From: Vibrio penaeicida
GTDB taxonomy: Bacteria > Pseudomonadota > Gammaproteobacteria > Enterobacterales > Vibrionaceae
DNA length: 64,000 bases
Assembly: GCF_002933855.1 (NCBI RefSeq)
Contig: NZ_BFAQ01000022.1
Span: 116,397 to 180,396, forward strand
Direction of reading: 5' to 3'
Shown here: piece by piece, positions 9,972 through 18,436 of the stretch
How positions within the stretch are numbered: position 1 is the first letter of the stretch
Layout: each line of letters opens with the position of its first letter
Made by a program: the position numbers and the translations under genes
Notes under the pieces: generated by a model
Seen by the model: only the letters and a program-made list of their open reading frames with translations
Database searches by the model: none
Told to the model about the DNA's origin: nothing

Positions 9972-10512
9972 AGAATCCTCGTTTTCTTAAAGTTAGTAAT
10001 TCTTCAAAGCGATGAATTGGAGTAAAGATACCTCCATTCATCAGTCTAATTAGTAGCACGAAATAATTGAGCTAGTTTGGCATAATATGAAACTAAATTT
10101 CGGACTAATTTCTTGTTTTTTCGTCTAATGCGAGTTTATCAATAGCCACTTTTGAATGATTGATCTTGATCACTTTAAGGCTAAAGATGAAATAAAATTA
10201 CAATTCAGCGGCGTAAGTTTGAGAAGCAGGACAGAATGTGTAAGTTGGTTACGTTTATTTTTGGAAAGATACAAGATTTGCGAAGCACTTATCAGACTGA
10301 CTTGTAAAAAAATGATTTTTATCAATAAGGACATTAGTGATCGGATAAATTGACCGTTCTCAGTATGATAAAAGTGTTTGTGGAAGCCTATTTTTACGTT
10401 ATTTGTATTAAACCTAAACAGTTAGTAAAAATGGCTTGGTTTTTGCTTTTATGTCCCTATACAGAGAAATGAACTTGCGGTGGCAATAGGTTGCCACTTT
10501 TGGGGACAAAGA
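9972..10512. other. 540-base divergent intergenic region
   Basis: AT-rich non-coding stretch between the minus-strand transporter gene and the plus-strand lipoprotein gene. It contains one candidate FNR box (10160-10173). A 65-codon frame at 10156-10353 starts inside that box and has no recognisable protein or ribosome binding site, so I treat it as chance. I see no RNA gene or repeat here. Confidence 0.6.
10160..10173. promoter_or_regulatory. Candidate FNR box
   Basis: TTGATCTTGATCAC matches the FNR consensus TTGAT-N4-ATCAA at 9 of 10 defined positions. It is 189 bases upstream of the transporter gene beside pflB and about 340 bases upstream of the divergent lipoprotein gene. Binding is inferred from the motif only; CRP-family proteins can recognise related sites. 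Confidence 0.5.
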
Positions 10513-12027
10513 ATGAACAAAATAAAGTATAGCGCCATTGTTGTCGCCTCATTGGTGGCATTGTCTGGCTGCGGCTCAGAGAGCAAAAGCAGTACGGGTA
10601 GTAATAGTAAGCCACCGACACCTCCAGCACCTGAGCCTACTCCGCCACCAACACCAACAATTTACAACTGGCAGCTTGTTAACCTTCGCTCAGAAACACC
10701 AAACGCCTCTAATTCTAAATGCGCAGTATATGGAGCAGATACCATAAATACTGCTAATCTTATCTATGCGTATCGAGCTACCCAGAATGTAGTTGTCTCG
10801 ATTCATAATTCCATTGGTAAGTTGGTTAAGGAATTAAAACCAAATACCCAAGGTGTGGTAAGTATCAACTATGATGATATTCCAACAAACGGATATGTGA
10901 CTGTACTAGAATATGAAGGCTTAATTAGTGGTAAACAGGAGATTTATTCTTATTCTGTTGAAAAACCGTTTATAAATAATATGGTCTTCAATTTACGTAA
11001 ACTTGGGGTATATTCTTGTTATTCAACCGGAGAAGCGCTTCCCTCTTCGGTCACTCCAGATACAAACGCGGGTACTACGGTTATTGCTCCTGCATCTAAA
11101 TACGTGCAATCGAGCTACATTGATAAACGCGTTTCCGGTGCAGTGGCAACATTTCCAAACAAGATTCCTGTCCAAGCGCCAGTACCTGCAGGCGAAAAGA
11201 TTCTTCTGACACAGTTTGATTCTTACAATAGCTCCATTGCTTTGGACCTAGATAACTACGCGTTTGTTGATGGGAGTTTTGTTCACAATCAATCCACCCA
11301 CCCTGATAGTAAAACAGTGATACTTTCTGATGCCGATTTGGTGAAACCGGGTCTGACTTTCACTGATCTCAATCTGAATGGCGGCAACGAAGTAGAAGTG
11401 TCTTACAACGGTCATTTATATCAATGGCAACCAATTTATCAGTCCAGTACGAATTTTTCGTATGTGGATAGTAATGGTCCATTCAGTGGTTGGGCTATGA
11501 AGTTAAACGGGAATACAGTTAACGGCGCATGGTCTTATAAGGCAGTACTCCCTGTTAATACCACAGCTAAAAACGTTACTCCTCAAACGCTGACTAACTT
11601 TTCTGCATCCGTAACATCTTCGAGTTGCAGTGGTGCTTTTTGTGTGGAAAGCCAAGGGTATACCGCTTCAAATTACAACGTTCAGCGTATACACGTTCGT
11701 TCAAATACTTCAGATGGAAGTAACTATTATCAAACAATTATCTCAATGCCTCGTAGCCCTCAGGTATTAATGGAAAGCTCGATTTCGGCATTGTCTCCAT
11801 CTTCTTCTGATCGAATAGAAATTGGACTTGGATCGTTAAGCGAGACAAGCGCGGCAATGACTCAAAATTTCATGTCTAACTTCATTGACGTTCAACATTT
11901 GGTTTCAGGCTCTGCAGTAAATAACTTTGACGTGAATGGTCCGGTTATTCAGCCAGCTTCAGAAAGGTCGCGTTATATTTCCTTGATGGGTAAAACAAGT
12001 ATTACCATATCGAATAGCGTGAACTAA
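10513..12027 (+). CDS. Large lipoprotein, unrecognised
   Basis: 504-residue predicted lipoprotein. The lipobox is ALSGC with C20, followed by a Ser/Gly stretch and a proline-rich linker (PPTPPAPEPTPPPTPT, about residues 33-48) that would hold the folded part away from the membrane. The body is rich in Ser, Thr, Asn and Tyr, of beta-sandwich character, with a few cysteine pairs (for example C385 region SSCSGAFC). I do not recognise a domain. The ATG at 10513 is chosen because it starts a typical signal peptide (MNKIKYSAIVVASLVAL); an ATG 33 bases upstream would put a polar extension in front. It stands alone, with its own terminator. Confidence 0.75.
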   Translation: MNKIKYSAIVVASLVALSGCGSESKSSTGSNSKPPTPPAPEPTPPPTPTIYNWQLVNLRSETPNASNSKCAVYGADTINTANLIYAYRATQNVVVSIHNSIGKLVKELKPNTQGVVSINYDDIPTNGYVTVLEYEGLISGKQEIYSYSVEKPFINNMVFNLRKLGVYSCYSTGEALPSSVTPDTNAGTTVIAPASKYVQSSYIDKRVSGAVATFPNKIPVQAPVPAGEKILLTQFDSYNSSIALDLDNYAFVDGSFVHNQSTHPDSKTVILSDADLVKPGLTFTDLNLNGGNEVEVSYNGHLYQWQPIYQSSTNFSYVDSNGPFSGWAMKLNGNTVNGAWSYKAVLPVNTTAKNVTPQTLTNFSASVTSSSCSGAFCVESQGYTASNYNVQRIHVRSNTSDGSNYYQTIISMPRSPQVLMESSISALSPSSSDRIEIGLGSLSETSAAMTQNFMSNFIDVQHLVSGSAVNNFDVNGPVIQPASERSRYISLMGKTSITISNSVN

Positions 12028-12056
12028 CGCATTTTTAACTTCACAAAAATTAACCT

Positions 12057-12087
12057 TTAAGAGCCTCATTAAAGAGGCTCTTTTTAC
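12057..12087 (+). terminator. Terminator of the 504-residue lipoprotein gene
   Basis: Stem AAGAGCCTC / GAGGCTCTT with loop ATTAAA, followed by TTTT. It is 30 bases past the stop codon at 12027. Typical intrinsic terminator. Confidence 0.88.
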
Positions 12088-12123
12088 ATCATTATCCAGA
12101 TTTTTCGATGATAAAGTCTGGTC

Positions 12124-12141
12124 GATGAATACTTATTCAGT
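12124..12141. promoter_or_regulatory. ARG box (ArgR operator candidate)
   Basis: GATGAATACTTATTCAGT contains TGAAT-N4-ATTCA, a perfect match to the core of the ArgR operator (wnTGAATwwwwATTCAnw). A second, degenerate half (TGAATAATGAAAAT) follows at 12151-12164. ArgR normally binds two such boxes spaced by 3 bases; the second one here is weak. It is 130 bases before the first gene of the amino acid importer, supporting arginine-responsive repression and a basic amino acid substrate. Confidence 0.65.
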
Positions 12142-12270
12142 TATATTGTCTGAATAATGAAAATTTCAAAGTTAATAATATGTTGCAAGAAGGTTTCTTG
12201 GATGCTAGCTTGTAACACAATTAGAGGTCGGAGTACCTTGCAGTCGGAAAAATACAGGGAGTAAAAGCGC

Positions 12271-13041
12271 ATGAAGGATGTAATCGCGCTGGATATAAAA
12301 GAACTGCACAAAACATTCGGACAGAACGAAGTTTTAAAAGGCATTTCACTAGAAGCCCATAAAGGGGACGTAATTTCAATTATCGGCTCTTCCGGTTCAG
12401 GAAAGAGTACCTTCCTTAGATGTATCAATCTGCTTGAGACGCCTACTGCTGGCGAAATATGGGTTAACGGCGAGTTGATCCAAATGAAGCAAAATCGTCG
12501 TGGCGAGTCTCTACCCGCAAATGAAAAGCAAGTGCAACGAATCCGTTCTCGTTTAGCAATGGTTTTTCAAGGGTTTAACTTATGGTCGCACATGACAGTT
12601 TTAGAGAACGTCATGGAAGCACCTGTTCATGTTTTGGGTGTGCCAAAAGCGGAAGCGAAAGAAAAGGCAGAAGAACTGCTGAAGAAAGTGGGTCTCTACG
12701 AGCGCAAAGATTATTACCCTGGTCACCTCTCTGGTGGGCAACAACAGCGTGCGGCAATTGCAAGAGCACTCGCTGTGGATCCAGAAGTCATGTTATTTGA
12801 TGAGCCGACTTCGGCACTTGATCCCGAACTTGTCGGTGAAGTGCTGGGGGTTATGCGTGATCTCGCAGAAGAAGGCAGAACCATGTTGGTCGTAACACAT
12901 GAAATGGCTTTTGCTCGCGATGTTTCTAATCATGTCATGTTTTTGCATCAAGGCTTGGTGGAAGAACAGGGAGATCCATCTAAACTATTTACAAACCCTG
13001 AATCCGAAAGGCTTCAGCAGTTTATATCTTCAATTTATTAA
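12271..13041 (+). CDS. Basic amino acid ABC importer, ATPase
   Basis: 256-residue ABC ATPase of the HisP/ArtP/AotP type that powers polar amino acid import. Walker A GSSGSGKST is at 39-47, the Q-loop at about Q100, the signature LSGGQQQR at 153-160, Walker B with catalytic Glu (MLFDEPTS) at 174-181, and the switch His in VTHEMAFARD. First gene of a four-gene cluster (ATPase, binding protein, two permeases). The ATG has a GGGAG site eight bases upstream. An ARG box lies 130 bases before it. Sequence resembles the His/Lys/Arg/Orn group more than the glutamine group. Confidence 0.93.
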   Translation: MKDVIALDIKELHKTFGQNEVLKGISLEAHKGDVISIIGSSGSGKSTFLRCINLLETPTAGEIWVNGELIQMKQNRRGESLPANEKQVQRIRSRLAMVFQGFNLWSHMTVLENVMEAPVHVLGVPKAEAKEKAEELLKKVGLYERKDYYPGHLSGGQQQRAAIARALAVDPEVMLFDEPTSALDPELVGEVLGVMRDLAEEGRTMLVVTHEMAFARDVSNHVMFLHQGLVEEQGDPSKLFTNPESERLQQFISSIY

Positions 13042-13136
13042 GCATTGTTTGCTTAAGTATTGATTTAAGAATAATTGGTCACTAAGCACCAAAGTAAGTA
13101 AACACAATATTTGAAACCATTCACAGGAGTATGGAA

Positions 13137-13904
13137 ATGAAAAAATGGTTACTCGCTGCAACTTTAGCAGCTACGGCTATTGCTGGTACTGTTCAAGCAA
13201 AGGATTGGAAGACAGTACGTTTTGGAATTGAAGGAGCTTATCCTCCGTTTAGTTGGACGGAAGCTGATGGCTCTTTGAAGGGCTTCGATGTTGATATGGC
13301 CAATGCTCTGTGTAAAGAGATGGCTGTGAAATGTAAAATCGTTCCACAAGACTGGGATGGTATTATCCCTTCGCTTCTCGCTCGCAAATACGATGCGATC
13401 ATTGCGGCAATGTCTATCACTGAAGAACGTAAAAAGAAAATCGATTTCACTGGTAAATACGCACTGATTCCAAACAAATTCATTGCTAAAAAAGGTGCAA
13501 ACATTAATTTTGACAACCTTGATGGTGTGAAGATTGGTGTTCAGCGTGCTACAACGCACGACAAATACCTAACAGATAACTACAAGGCAGTTGAGATTGT
13601 ACGTTACGGTTCTTTTGATGAGGCCTACTTAGATTTAGCTAATGGTCGAATCGCATCGGTTTTGGGTGATGCATCTGCACTTGAAGAAGGCGTGCTTAAC
13701 AAAGACGGTGGTGATGCTTACGAGTTTGTGGGTCCTTCGCTAACCGATCCTAAATGGTTTGGTGATGGCTTTGGTATTGCGGTCCGTAAACAAGATAAAG
13801 ATCTTACCGCCAAACTTGATAAAGCAATCAAGTCTCTACGCGAGAAAGGCATTTATCAAGATATTGCTGCTAAATACTTCAATTACGACGTATACGGCGA
13901 CTAA
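13137..13904 (+). CDS. Basic amino acid-binding periplasmic protein
   Basis: 255-residue periplasmic solute-binding protein (family 3, bac_luc SBP_bac_3 fold). A signal peptide (MKKWLLAATLAATAIAGTVQA) precedes the mature start KDWKTVRFGIEGAYPPFSW. The ligand-binding motif GFDVDMANALC is near 43-53 and the hinge/ligand loop GDASALEEG near 178-186, as in HisJ/ArgT/ArtI relatives. The ATG at 13137 is preferred over one six bases earlier because AGGAG at 13125-13129 is then seven bases away. A stable hairpin follows the gene (13945-13968), as is common after binding-protein genes that need more product than the permeases. Likely ligand arginine, lysine or ornithine, by family and the ARG box. Confidence 0.93.
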   Translation: MKKWLLAATLAATAIAGTVQAKDWKTVRFGIEGAYPPFSWTEADGSLKGFDVDMANALCKEMAVKCKIVPQDWDGIIPSLLARKYDAIIAAMSITEERKKKIDFTGKYALIPNKFIAKKGANINFDNLDGVKIGVQRATTHDKYLTDNYKAVEIVRYGSFDEAYLDLANGRIASVLGDASALEEGVLNKDGGDAYEFVGPSLTDPKWFGDGFGIAVRKQDKDLTAKLDKAIKSLREKGIYQDIAAKYFNYDVYGD

Positions 13905-13944
13905 TTTCCGCTTTTCTCTTCAATAAAGAAGATTAGACGACAAA

Positions 13945-13968
13945 AGCAGGGGCTTTTTAGCCTCTGCT
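13945..13968 (+). other. Intercistronic hairpin after binding-protein gene
   Basis: Ten-pair stem AGCAGGGGCT / AGCCTCTGCT (one G-T pair) with a four-base loop and no following T run. It lies 41 bases after the binding-protein stop and 60 bases before the permease start. Such hairpins usually protect the upstream mRNA from 3' exonucleases or cause partial termination. Confidence 0.6.
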
Positions 13969-14028
13969 ACTTCAAAAAAATACGGTCTTATTTTTTCTTC
14001 TCAGCTCGTTGTATTACTGGATGTAAAT

Positions 14029-14769
14029 ATGCTGGATCTTCAAGGATACGAAGTCTCGATATTAAAGGGCGCGTTACTTACAATTGAAGTCGCGATCCTG
14101 TCACTGATTCTTGCGATGGCATTAGGAATGCTAGGCGCGCTTGCCAAACTCGCACCTTATCGCTGGGCACGCGCCATCGCTACGTTATACACAACCGTCA
14201 TTCGAGGCATACCTGATCTTGTTCTGATGATGTTGATTTTCTTTGGTGGTCAGATTCTTCTTAACAATAGTTTGTATTCGATCAACGAATGGTTGAACGA
14301 GTGGATGACGTCGAGCAACCCTGACCATGAATGGGTGTCGTACCTACCAGATTACATTGATGTGAGCCCGTTTGTTGCAGGCGTGTTGACGATAGGGTTT
14401 ATATTTGGGGCCTACATGGCTGAAACATTCCGTGGCGCCATCATGGCCGTGGACAAAGGTGAGCTCGAAGCCGGTAAAGCGTATGGCATGAGTAGTGTTC
14501 TCGCCTTTCGACGTATATTGTTGCCTCAAATGATTCGTCATGCATTGCCTGGTTTCGGTAATAACTGGCTGGTATTGCTCAAAACGACGGCTCTGGTATC
14601 CATTATCGGTTTAGAAGATATGGTTCGTGTTAGCTCTTTGGCTGCGGGCTCAACTAAAATGCCTTTCACTTTTTACATGACTGTTGCCGTTATCTTCCTC
14701 ATTTTTACTAGCGTTTCTACTGGCTTCCTAAAGCTTGTAGAGCGTAAGTTCAGTATTCACGCGAGGTAA
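14029..14769 (+). CDS. Basic amino acid ABC importer, permease 1 (HisQ-like)
   Basis: 246-residue inner membrane permease. It starts with GYEVSILKGALLTIEVAILSL, typical of HisQ/ArtQ proteins, and carries the EAA loop (ELEAGKAYGMSSVLAFRRILLPQ, about residues 145-167) that docks on the ATPase. About five membrane segments. The residues 80-110 form a longer polar periplasmic loop than in the E. coli proteins. Third gene of the importer; the next permease starts four bases after its stop. Confidence 0.92.
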   Translation: MLDLQGYEVSILKGALLTIEVAILSLILAMALGMLGALAKLAPYRWARAIATLYTTVIRGIPDLVLMMLIFFGGQILLNNSLYSINEWLNEWMTSSNPDHEWVSYLPDYIDVSPFVAGVLTIGFIFGAYMAETFRGAIMAVDKGELEAGKAYGMSSVLAFRRILLPQMIRHALPGFGNNWLVLLKTTALVSIIGLEDMVRVSSLAAGSTKMPFTFYMTVAVIFLIFTSVSTGFLKLVERKFSIHAR

Positions 14770-14773
14770 TCCC

Positions 14774-15451
14774 ATGGACTTTTCATTGATAATAGAAAGT
14801 TTCCCGGTTTACTTAGAAGGTTTGTGGACCACGGTATGGTTAGTCGGTTTGGCACTGATCATTGGGTTGATGGTTGCGATACCTTTGGCGGTAGCGCGCA
14901 ATAGTGCGAATTATCTGATCAGTACGCCTTCTTGGGGGTTCATTTATTTCTTTCGTGGAACTCCGCTCTTGGTTCAGCTCTATCTGATTTATTATGGGAT
15001 GGATCAGTTCTTTCCGGTGAAAGATACGCTGTGGGAACACGCTTGGTTCTGTGCGCTTGTTGCGTTTGTTTTGAACACTTCGGCTTATACTGCTGAAATT
15101 ATACGTGGTGCGATAAATGGGCTCCCTAAAGGGGAAGTCGAAGCGGCAAAAGCATACGGAATGAGTACTTGGAAGACATATCGGAGAATCATTTTACCAA
15201 GTGCATTAAGAAGAGCACTGCCAGCATACAGTAATGAAGTGATATTTATGCTTCATGGTTCGGCTGTAGCAGGTATCGTTACTATCATGGATTTGACAGG
15301 TGCAGCCAGATTGGTGAATTCTCGCTACTACGCTCCCTTCGAATCATTTTTAACGGCTGGGCTGTTCTATATGGGTCTTACCTTTATTATTTTGGGTTGC
15401 TTTAAAGTTGCAGAGAAAAAATTTCTGGCGTACTTACGCCCGCTTTCCTAA
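14774..15451 (+). CDS. Basic amino acid ABC importer, permease 2 (HisM-like)
   Basis: 225-residue inner membrane permease, partner of the preceding gene. The EAA loop EVEAAKAYGMSTWKTYRRIILP lies near residues 121-142, and FFRGTPLLVQLYLIYYG near 57-73 is a signature of the HisM/ArtM group. Start ATG follows GAGGTAA in the end of the upstream gene. Last gene of the importer; a bidirectional terminator follows at 15498-15543. Confidence 0.92.
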   Translation: MDFSLIIESFPVYLEGLWTTVWLVGLALIIGLMVAIPLAVARNSANYLISTPSWGFIYFFRGTPLLVQLYLIYYGMDQFFPVKDTLWEHAWFCALVAFVLNTSAYTAEIIRGAINGLPKGEVEAAKAYGMSTWKTYRRIILPSALRRALPAYSNEVIFMLHGSAVAGIVTIMDLTGAARLVNSRYYAPFESFLTAGLFYMGLTFIILGCFKVAEKKFLAYLRPLS

Positions 15452-15497
15452 CTCGCCTTATCGAACCAAAAGTCTCTGGGTATAAAATAGAAGAATG

Positions 15498-15543
15498 AAA
15501 AAAGCTCAATGCAGAGGATGAAAACCGACGCATTGAGCTTTTT
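15498..15543. terminator. Bidirectional terminator with large loop
   Basis: Fourteen-base stem AAAAAGCTCAATGC / GCATTGAGCTTTTT enclosing a 17-base loop, between the convergent permease gene and the exported 738-residue protein gene. A and T runs at both ends allow use in both directions. Confidence 0.88.
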
Positions 15544-15561
15544 GAGTTTGGGCATATTTGT

Positions 15562-17778
15562 TTATTCGACGATCTCTCCTGCAATGACAGATGGCTCGCC
15601 CGATACCGTTGGCATTACCCCAATATTGGCGTTACCAGAGATGGAGGCGGGTACAGACACAGCGGGCTCCTCGAGGGTTAGTGCAGTACATTGCCCAGTA
15701 GCGTCTTGCATTTGCTGCTCGATTTCTATTGCCTTCACCACGTAGATGTCGCTTGGACCAACAAGTGTACCATCCGCCAATGAGAACTTAGGTCGATATT
15801 GATTACCTTGCTTTTCATAAGGAATTCCCCACAAGTCGCCATTACCGCCATAGTTCAGCATGAACGTTTGCCCAGCATAGCTTCCTGCGCTACCGGAGCG
15901 GTCATTAGCATTACTGTGCGTATAACTGAACTGAATTGGTTTATCAAAGGTGACAATATTGTTTTGGCTATTACGAACAGTGGAGAGCTGGTTCCATTGG
16001 CTGATCCCTGTTTCCCACACATAATAGGTGGTCACAACGCTAGGGTCATAAATATCCCAAATGTTAGTCATGGTTGCTGCTACGTCACTTGTTACCATTG
16101 GCCCTGATCTCACACCCCAGTTGTAAGGCGAGTTATTTAACTGTTGCTTGGTAATGGATGAGTTGTATTGAACCGCCTCGCTATTACTTGTTCGCATCAA
16201 TGTTAGTGTGTTACTGCCTGAGTCAGAGAATGAGAAATCAATAGCGGAAGCAACGTTGGCGACTTGTGCAGAATAAGGGCTACCTGAACCATCAAAGCTC
16301 GCTAAATCGCTCAAATCAAGCGTACCGACAGGGCATCGGTCAAAACACTTGAGGGCAACAGAACCTGATTCCAGTAAATCTCCTACCCCCACTTCGCTGC
16401 CATTAATGAAGGTTTGTTCGTAGAAAGTTAAGCTTGTACTGCCATATAAGTATTTTACTTCTCCCCCAAGTTGCTCAGACCACATGTAGATAGACTCACC
16501 TGCGGATATCGATATCAGCTGGTCGGTCACATCTGTGATTTGTTGCCCGTTATCCCCCCAGTTAAGTCCGTCGGTAATATAGAAACCATCAGTACCAACA
16601 GAGTCGTCATTGACCGTGAGATATTTCACAACCCATTGATTGTAACCAGCGCTATAAACGCTTGAATCCCAATATGAAAAAATAACGCCACGAGCATTAC
16701 TTAAAGCAAGCGTTTTCACTTCATTTTTAATTAAGCGTCCTGGTGCTGTAACCAACGTGTAGTTTTGACTTGTCCCTGTACTTTCATCTTCGGCTACTAA
16801 AGTTGTCCCGTTTGGTAGTGTAGTATCACCTTCTGTCCATACTCCCCAGTACCCAACATGTCCGTAGGCATCCACTTGTGAATCATTGTTGCTGTCATAG
16901 CGGAAAGAGAATCCACTGTTTAGCGAAATACTGGCTCCTGTCGATGCGTTAAACAAATCGTATCTATGTACGGAATCATTGAACTGGGTTCTATCCAAAC
17001 ATTGCCCAGAATTGCTCCCAGTTTTAAAGGGGAGGCTGTCTATATCTGTGGCATTTTGGATTAATACATTGTTGGAATTGAACGCTAAAGCATAAGCACT
17101 GCCAGTATTACTGCCACGATCGGCTGAAGTAATAGCGCTACCCGTGGAGCGGTCGGCGCTCATTACCACACTTGCGCTTTGGACATATGTGTCAGCTCCC
17201 CGGGTACTGGATTCATACAAAGTAAACCCAATGGAGTTTTCGACGGAGTCCGAGGCCACAATTTCACCGGCACCATTTTGTGTGCCTTCCAATTGGTCGA
17301 AAAGCTCGAAATTAAATGTAAAGGCACCAAATGGATTGCTTTCGCTCGCGCCAGATGTCACTTCAGCCTTAAATTTGATGGCTTGGTCGCCATCACCTCC
17401 AGACATCTCTGGAATCCAGACATTAATCACAAGCGGGTCACTGTCTGACGCACGGGTAACGTTTGCCACCGCTTTTAGATAAGCGGGGGAATTGGCGGCG
17501 CCGGAAGATTGTCCTGTTGAGCCGTCGTCTTCGTTATCAAAACATGCAGTTTCATCAGCTAAAACAAGATAGGGACCTTGATTAGCAAAATTGGTCGCTT
17601 TGAACTGGGCAGTAAAACACAAAATGCTGTTTACGAGCTCAATAGGCTCTAACGCCTCAATCCACACATGTGACCGCTGGTTAGCATTTGAGTAATCAGT
17701 TCCTGTATCGTCGAAAGCCGCCAATCCTGCTCCAGAGAAAAGAACGCTACTGGCGAGTAATATCTTAATCGTTTTCAT
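15562..17778 (-). CDS. Large exported protein, unrecognised
   Basis: 738-residue secreted or surface protein. The signal peptide MKTIKILLASSVLFSGAGLA is followed by an Asp/Ser/Thr/Gly-rich body of all-beta character with scattered cysteines (for example C54, C80, and the CFDRCPVGTLDLSDL stretch near 480-494). There is no lipobox and no membrane anchor. The C-terminus reads VVKAIEIEQQMQDATGQCTAL and then a Val/Pro-rich tail. I do not recognise a family. Its start overlaps the end of the 52-residue lipoprotein gene by 14 bases, so the two are translationally coupled and probably work together at the cell surface. Confidence 0.72.
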   Translation of the reverse strand: MKTIKILLASSVLFSGAGLAAFDDTGTDYSNANQRSHVWIEALEPIELVNSILCFTAQFKATNFANQGPYLVLADETACFDNEDDGSTGQSSGAANSPAYLKAVANVTRASDSDPLVINVWIPEMSGGDGDQAIKFKAEVTSGASESNPFGAFTFNFELFDQLEGTQNGAGEIVASDSVENSIGFTLYESSTRGADTYVQSASVVMSADRSTGSAITSADRGSNTGSAYALAFNSNNVLIQNATDIDSLPFKTGSNSGQCLDRTQFNDSVHRYDLFNASTGASISLNSGFSFRYDSNNDSQVDAYGHVGYWGVWTEGDTTLPNGTTLVAEDESTGTSQNYTLVTAPGRLIKNEVKTLALSNARGVIFSYWDSSVYSAGYNQWVVKYLTVNDDSVGTDGFYITDGLNWGDNGQQITDVTDQLISISAGESIYMWSEQLGGEVKYLYGSTSLTFYEQTFINGSEVGVGDLLESGSVALKCFDRCPVGTLDLSDLASFDGSGSPYSAQVANVASAIDFSFSDSGSNTLTLMRTSNSEAVQYNSSITKQQLNNSPYNWGVRSGPMVTSDVAATMTNIWDIYDPSVVTTYYVWETGISQWNQLSTVRNSQNNIVTFDKPIQFSYTHSNANDRSGSAGSYAGQTFMLNYGGNGDLWGIPYEKQGNQYRPKFSLADGTLVGPSDIYVVKAIEIEQQMQDATGQCTALTLEEPAVSVPASISGNANIGVMPTVSGEPSVIAGEIVE

Positions 17779-17923
17779 TAGTCACAACCTCCAACTGTTC
17801 TGGAAGAACCAACTGAGAAGTTGGTGTTGCTTGGGATTGAGCAGCAGAACTACTACTGTCACAGCCACTTAGTCCTAAAACCATAACTAAGGTAAGTAAG
17901 CCGCCAACGATGACTTTGTTCAT
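17765..17923 (-). CDS. Small lipoprotein, 52 residues
   Basis: A short gene with a clear lipoprotein signal: MNKVIVGGLLTLVMVLGLSGC with lipobox LSGC and C21, then DSSSSAAQSQATPTSQ and a short acidic tail. The ATG at 17923 is preferred; a possible upstream in-frame start at 17983 would add a polar stretch before the signal. The gene ends 14 bases inside the 738-residue exported protein gene. A lipid-anchored partner, chaperone or plug for that protein is possible; no function is known to me. Confidence 0.72.
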   Translation of the reverse strand: MNKVIVGGLLTLVMVLGLSGCDSSSSAAQSQATPTSQLVLPEQLEVVTNEND

Positions 17924-18133
17924 GTAATGTCTCCCTAATGTAAGCCTCAAAATAAAATATAGAAGACTGTCACAAGAAATCATTACAAAAAATAATGTTA
18001 TTTATTTTTATCGAATAAACAAAGTGTTGTGGCTTATAAGCTAGTCTTGGTGTGATTATTGGATCGTGTTCGGGAGAAAAGATTGAGCTAATTATTAAAT
18101 GAATTGGTGTGTGAGGTACTAGTGGGTTTTAGT

Positions 18134-18168
18134 GATAAAAAAAGCCCAAACCACAAGGATTTGGGCGG
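18134..18168 (-). terminator. Orphan minus-strand terminator
   Basis: Stem GCCCAAACC / GGATTTGGGC (one bulged base). On the minus strand it is followed by TTTTTTT, the layout of a strong intrinsic terminator. No minus-strand gene lies upstream of it before psrA, so it either ends an unannotated small RNA or shields the lipoprotein gene from antisense reading of the psrA promoter. Confidence 0.65.
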
Positions 18169-18407
18169 ATACAAATAGGAGTTAATAAGAAAAAAGCAGC
18201 GTTTGTAACAAGTTACAGTGATTAAATCAGTCTAATACGGCCCTAAACTCAAAATGCTCTGCTTGTTACATTAATTAGGACTAACCAAAATTCGTTTAGT
18301 TCAAATTATTTTTAAAATTTTTTCTAGTTTCTAAAAGTGGTTACTGATGAGGTGATGGATTTGTGATGTTATCGCCTTGTTAAATAAGTTGTAGAGGAGT
18401 ATATTTT

Positions 18408-18421
18408 CAAACAAGCGTTTA
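18408..18421. promoter_or_regulatory. PsrA-type operator
   Basis: CAAACAAGCGTTTA fits the PsrA binding rule known from Pseudomonas, (G/C)AAAC-N2-4-GTTT(G/C), with the final base different. It sits 15 bases before the psrA start, the expected place for autorepression relieved by long-chain fatty acids. Confidence 0.65.
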
Positions 18422-18436
18422 ATACGAGTGATTGAA

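Larger units (their letters stand above)
17924..18436. other. 513-base divergent intergenic region
   Basis: AT-rich stretch between the minus-strand lipoprotein gene and psrA. It holds a terminator-like hairpin facing the minus strand (18134-18168) with no gene feeding into it, and a PsrA-type operator (18408-18421). The 240 bases between these two carry no protein frame and could encode a minus-strand small RNA. Confidence 0.6.

Noticed and set aside
10156..10353. 65-codon frame in the gap before the lipoprotein gene
   Set aside because: No ribosome binding site, no recognisable protein, and it starts inside a candidate regulatory site.
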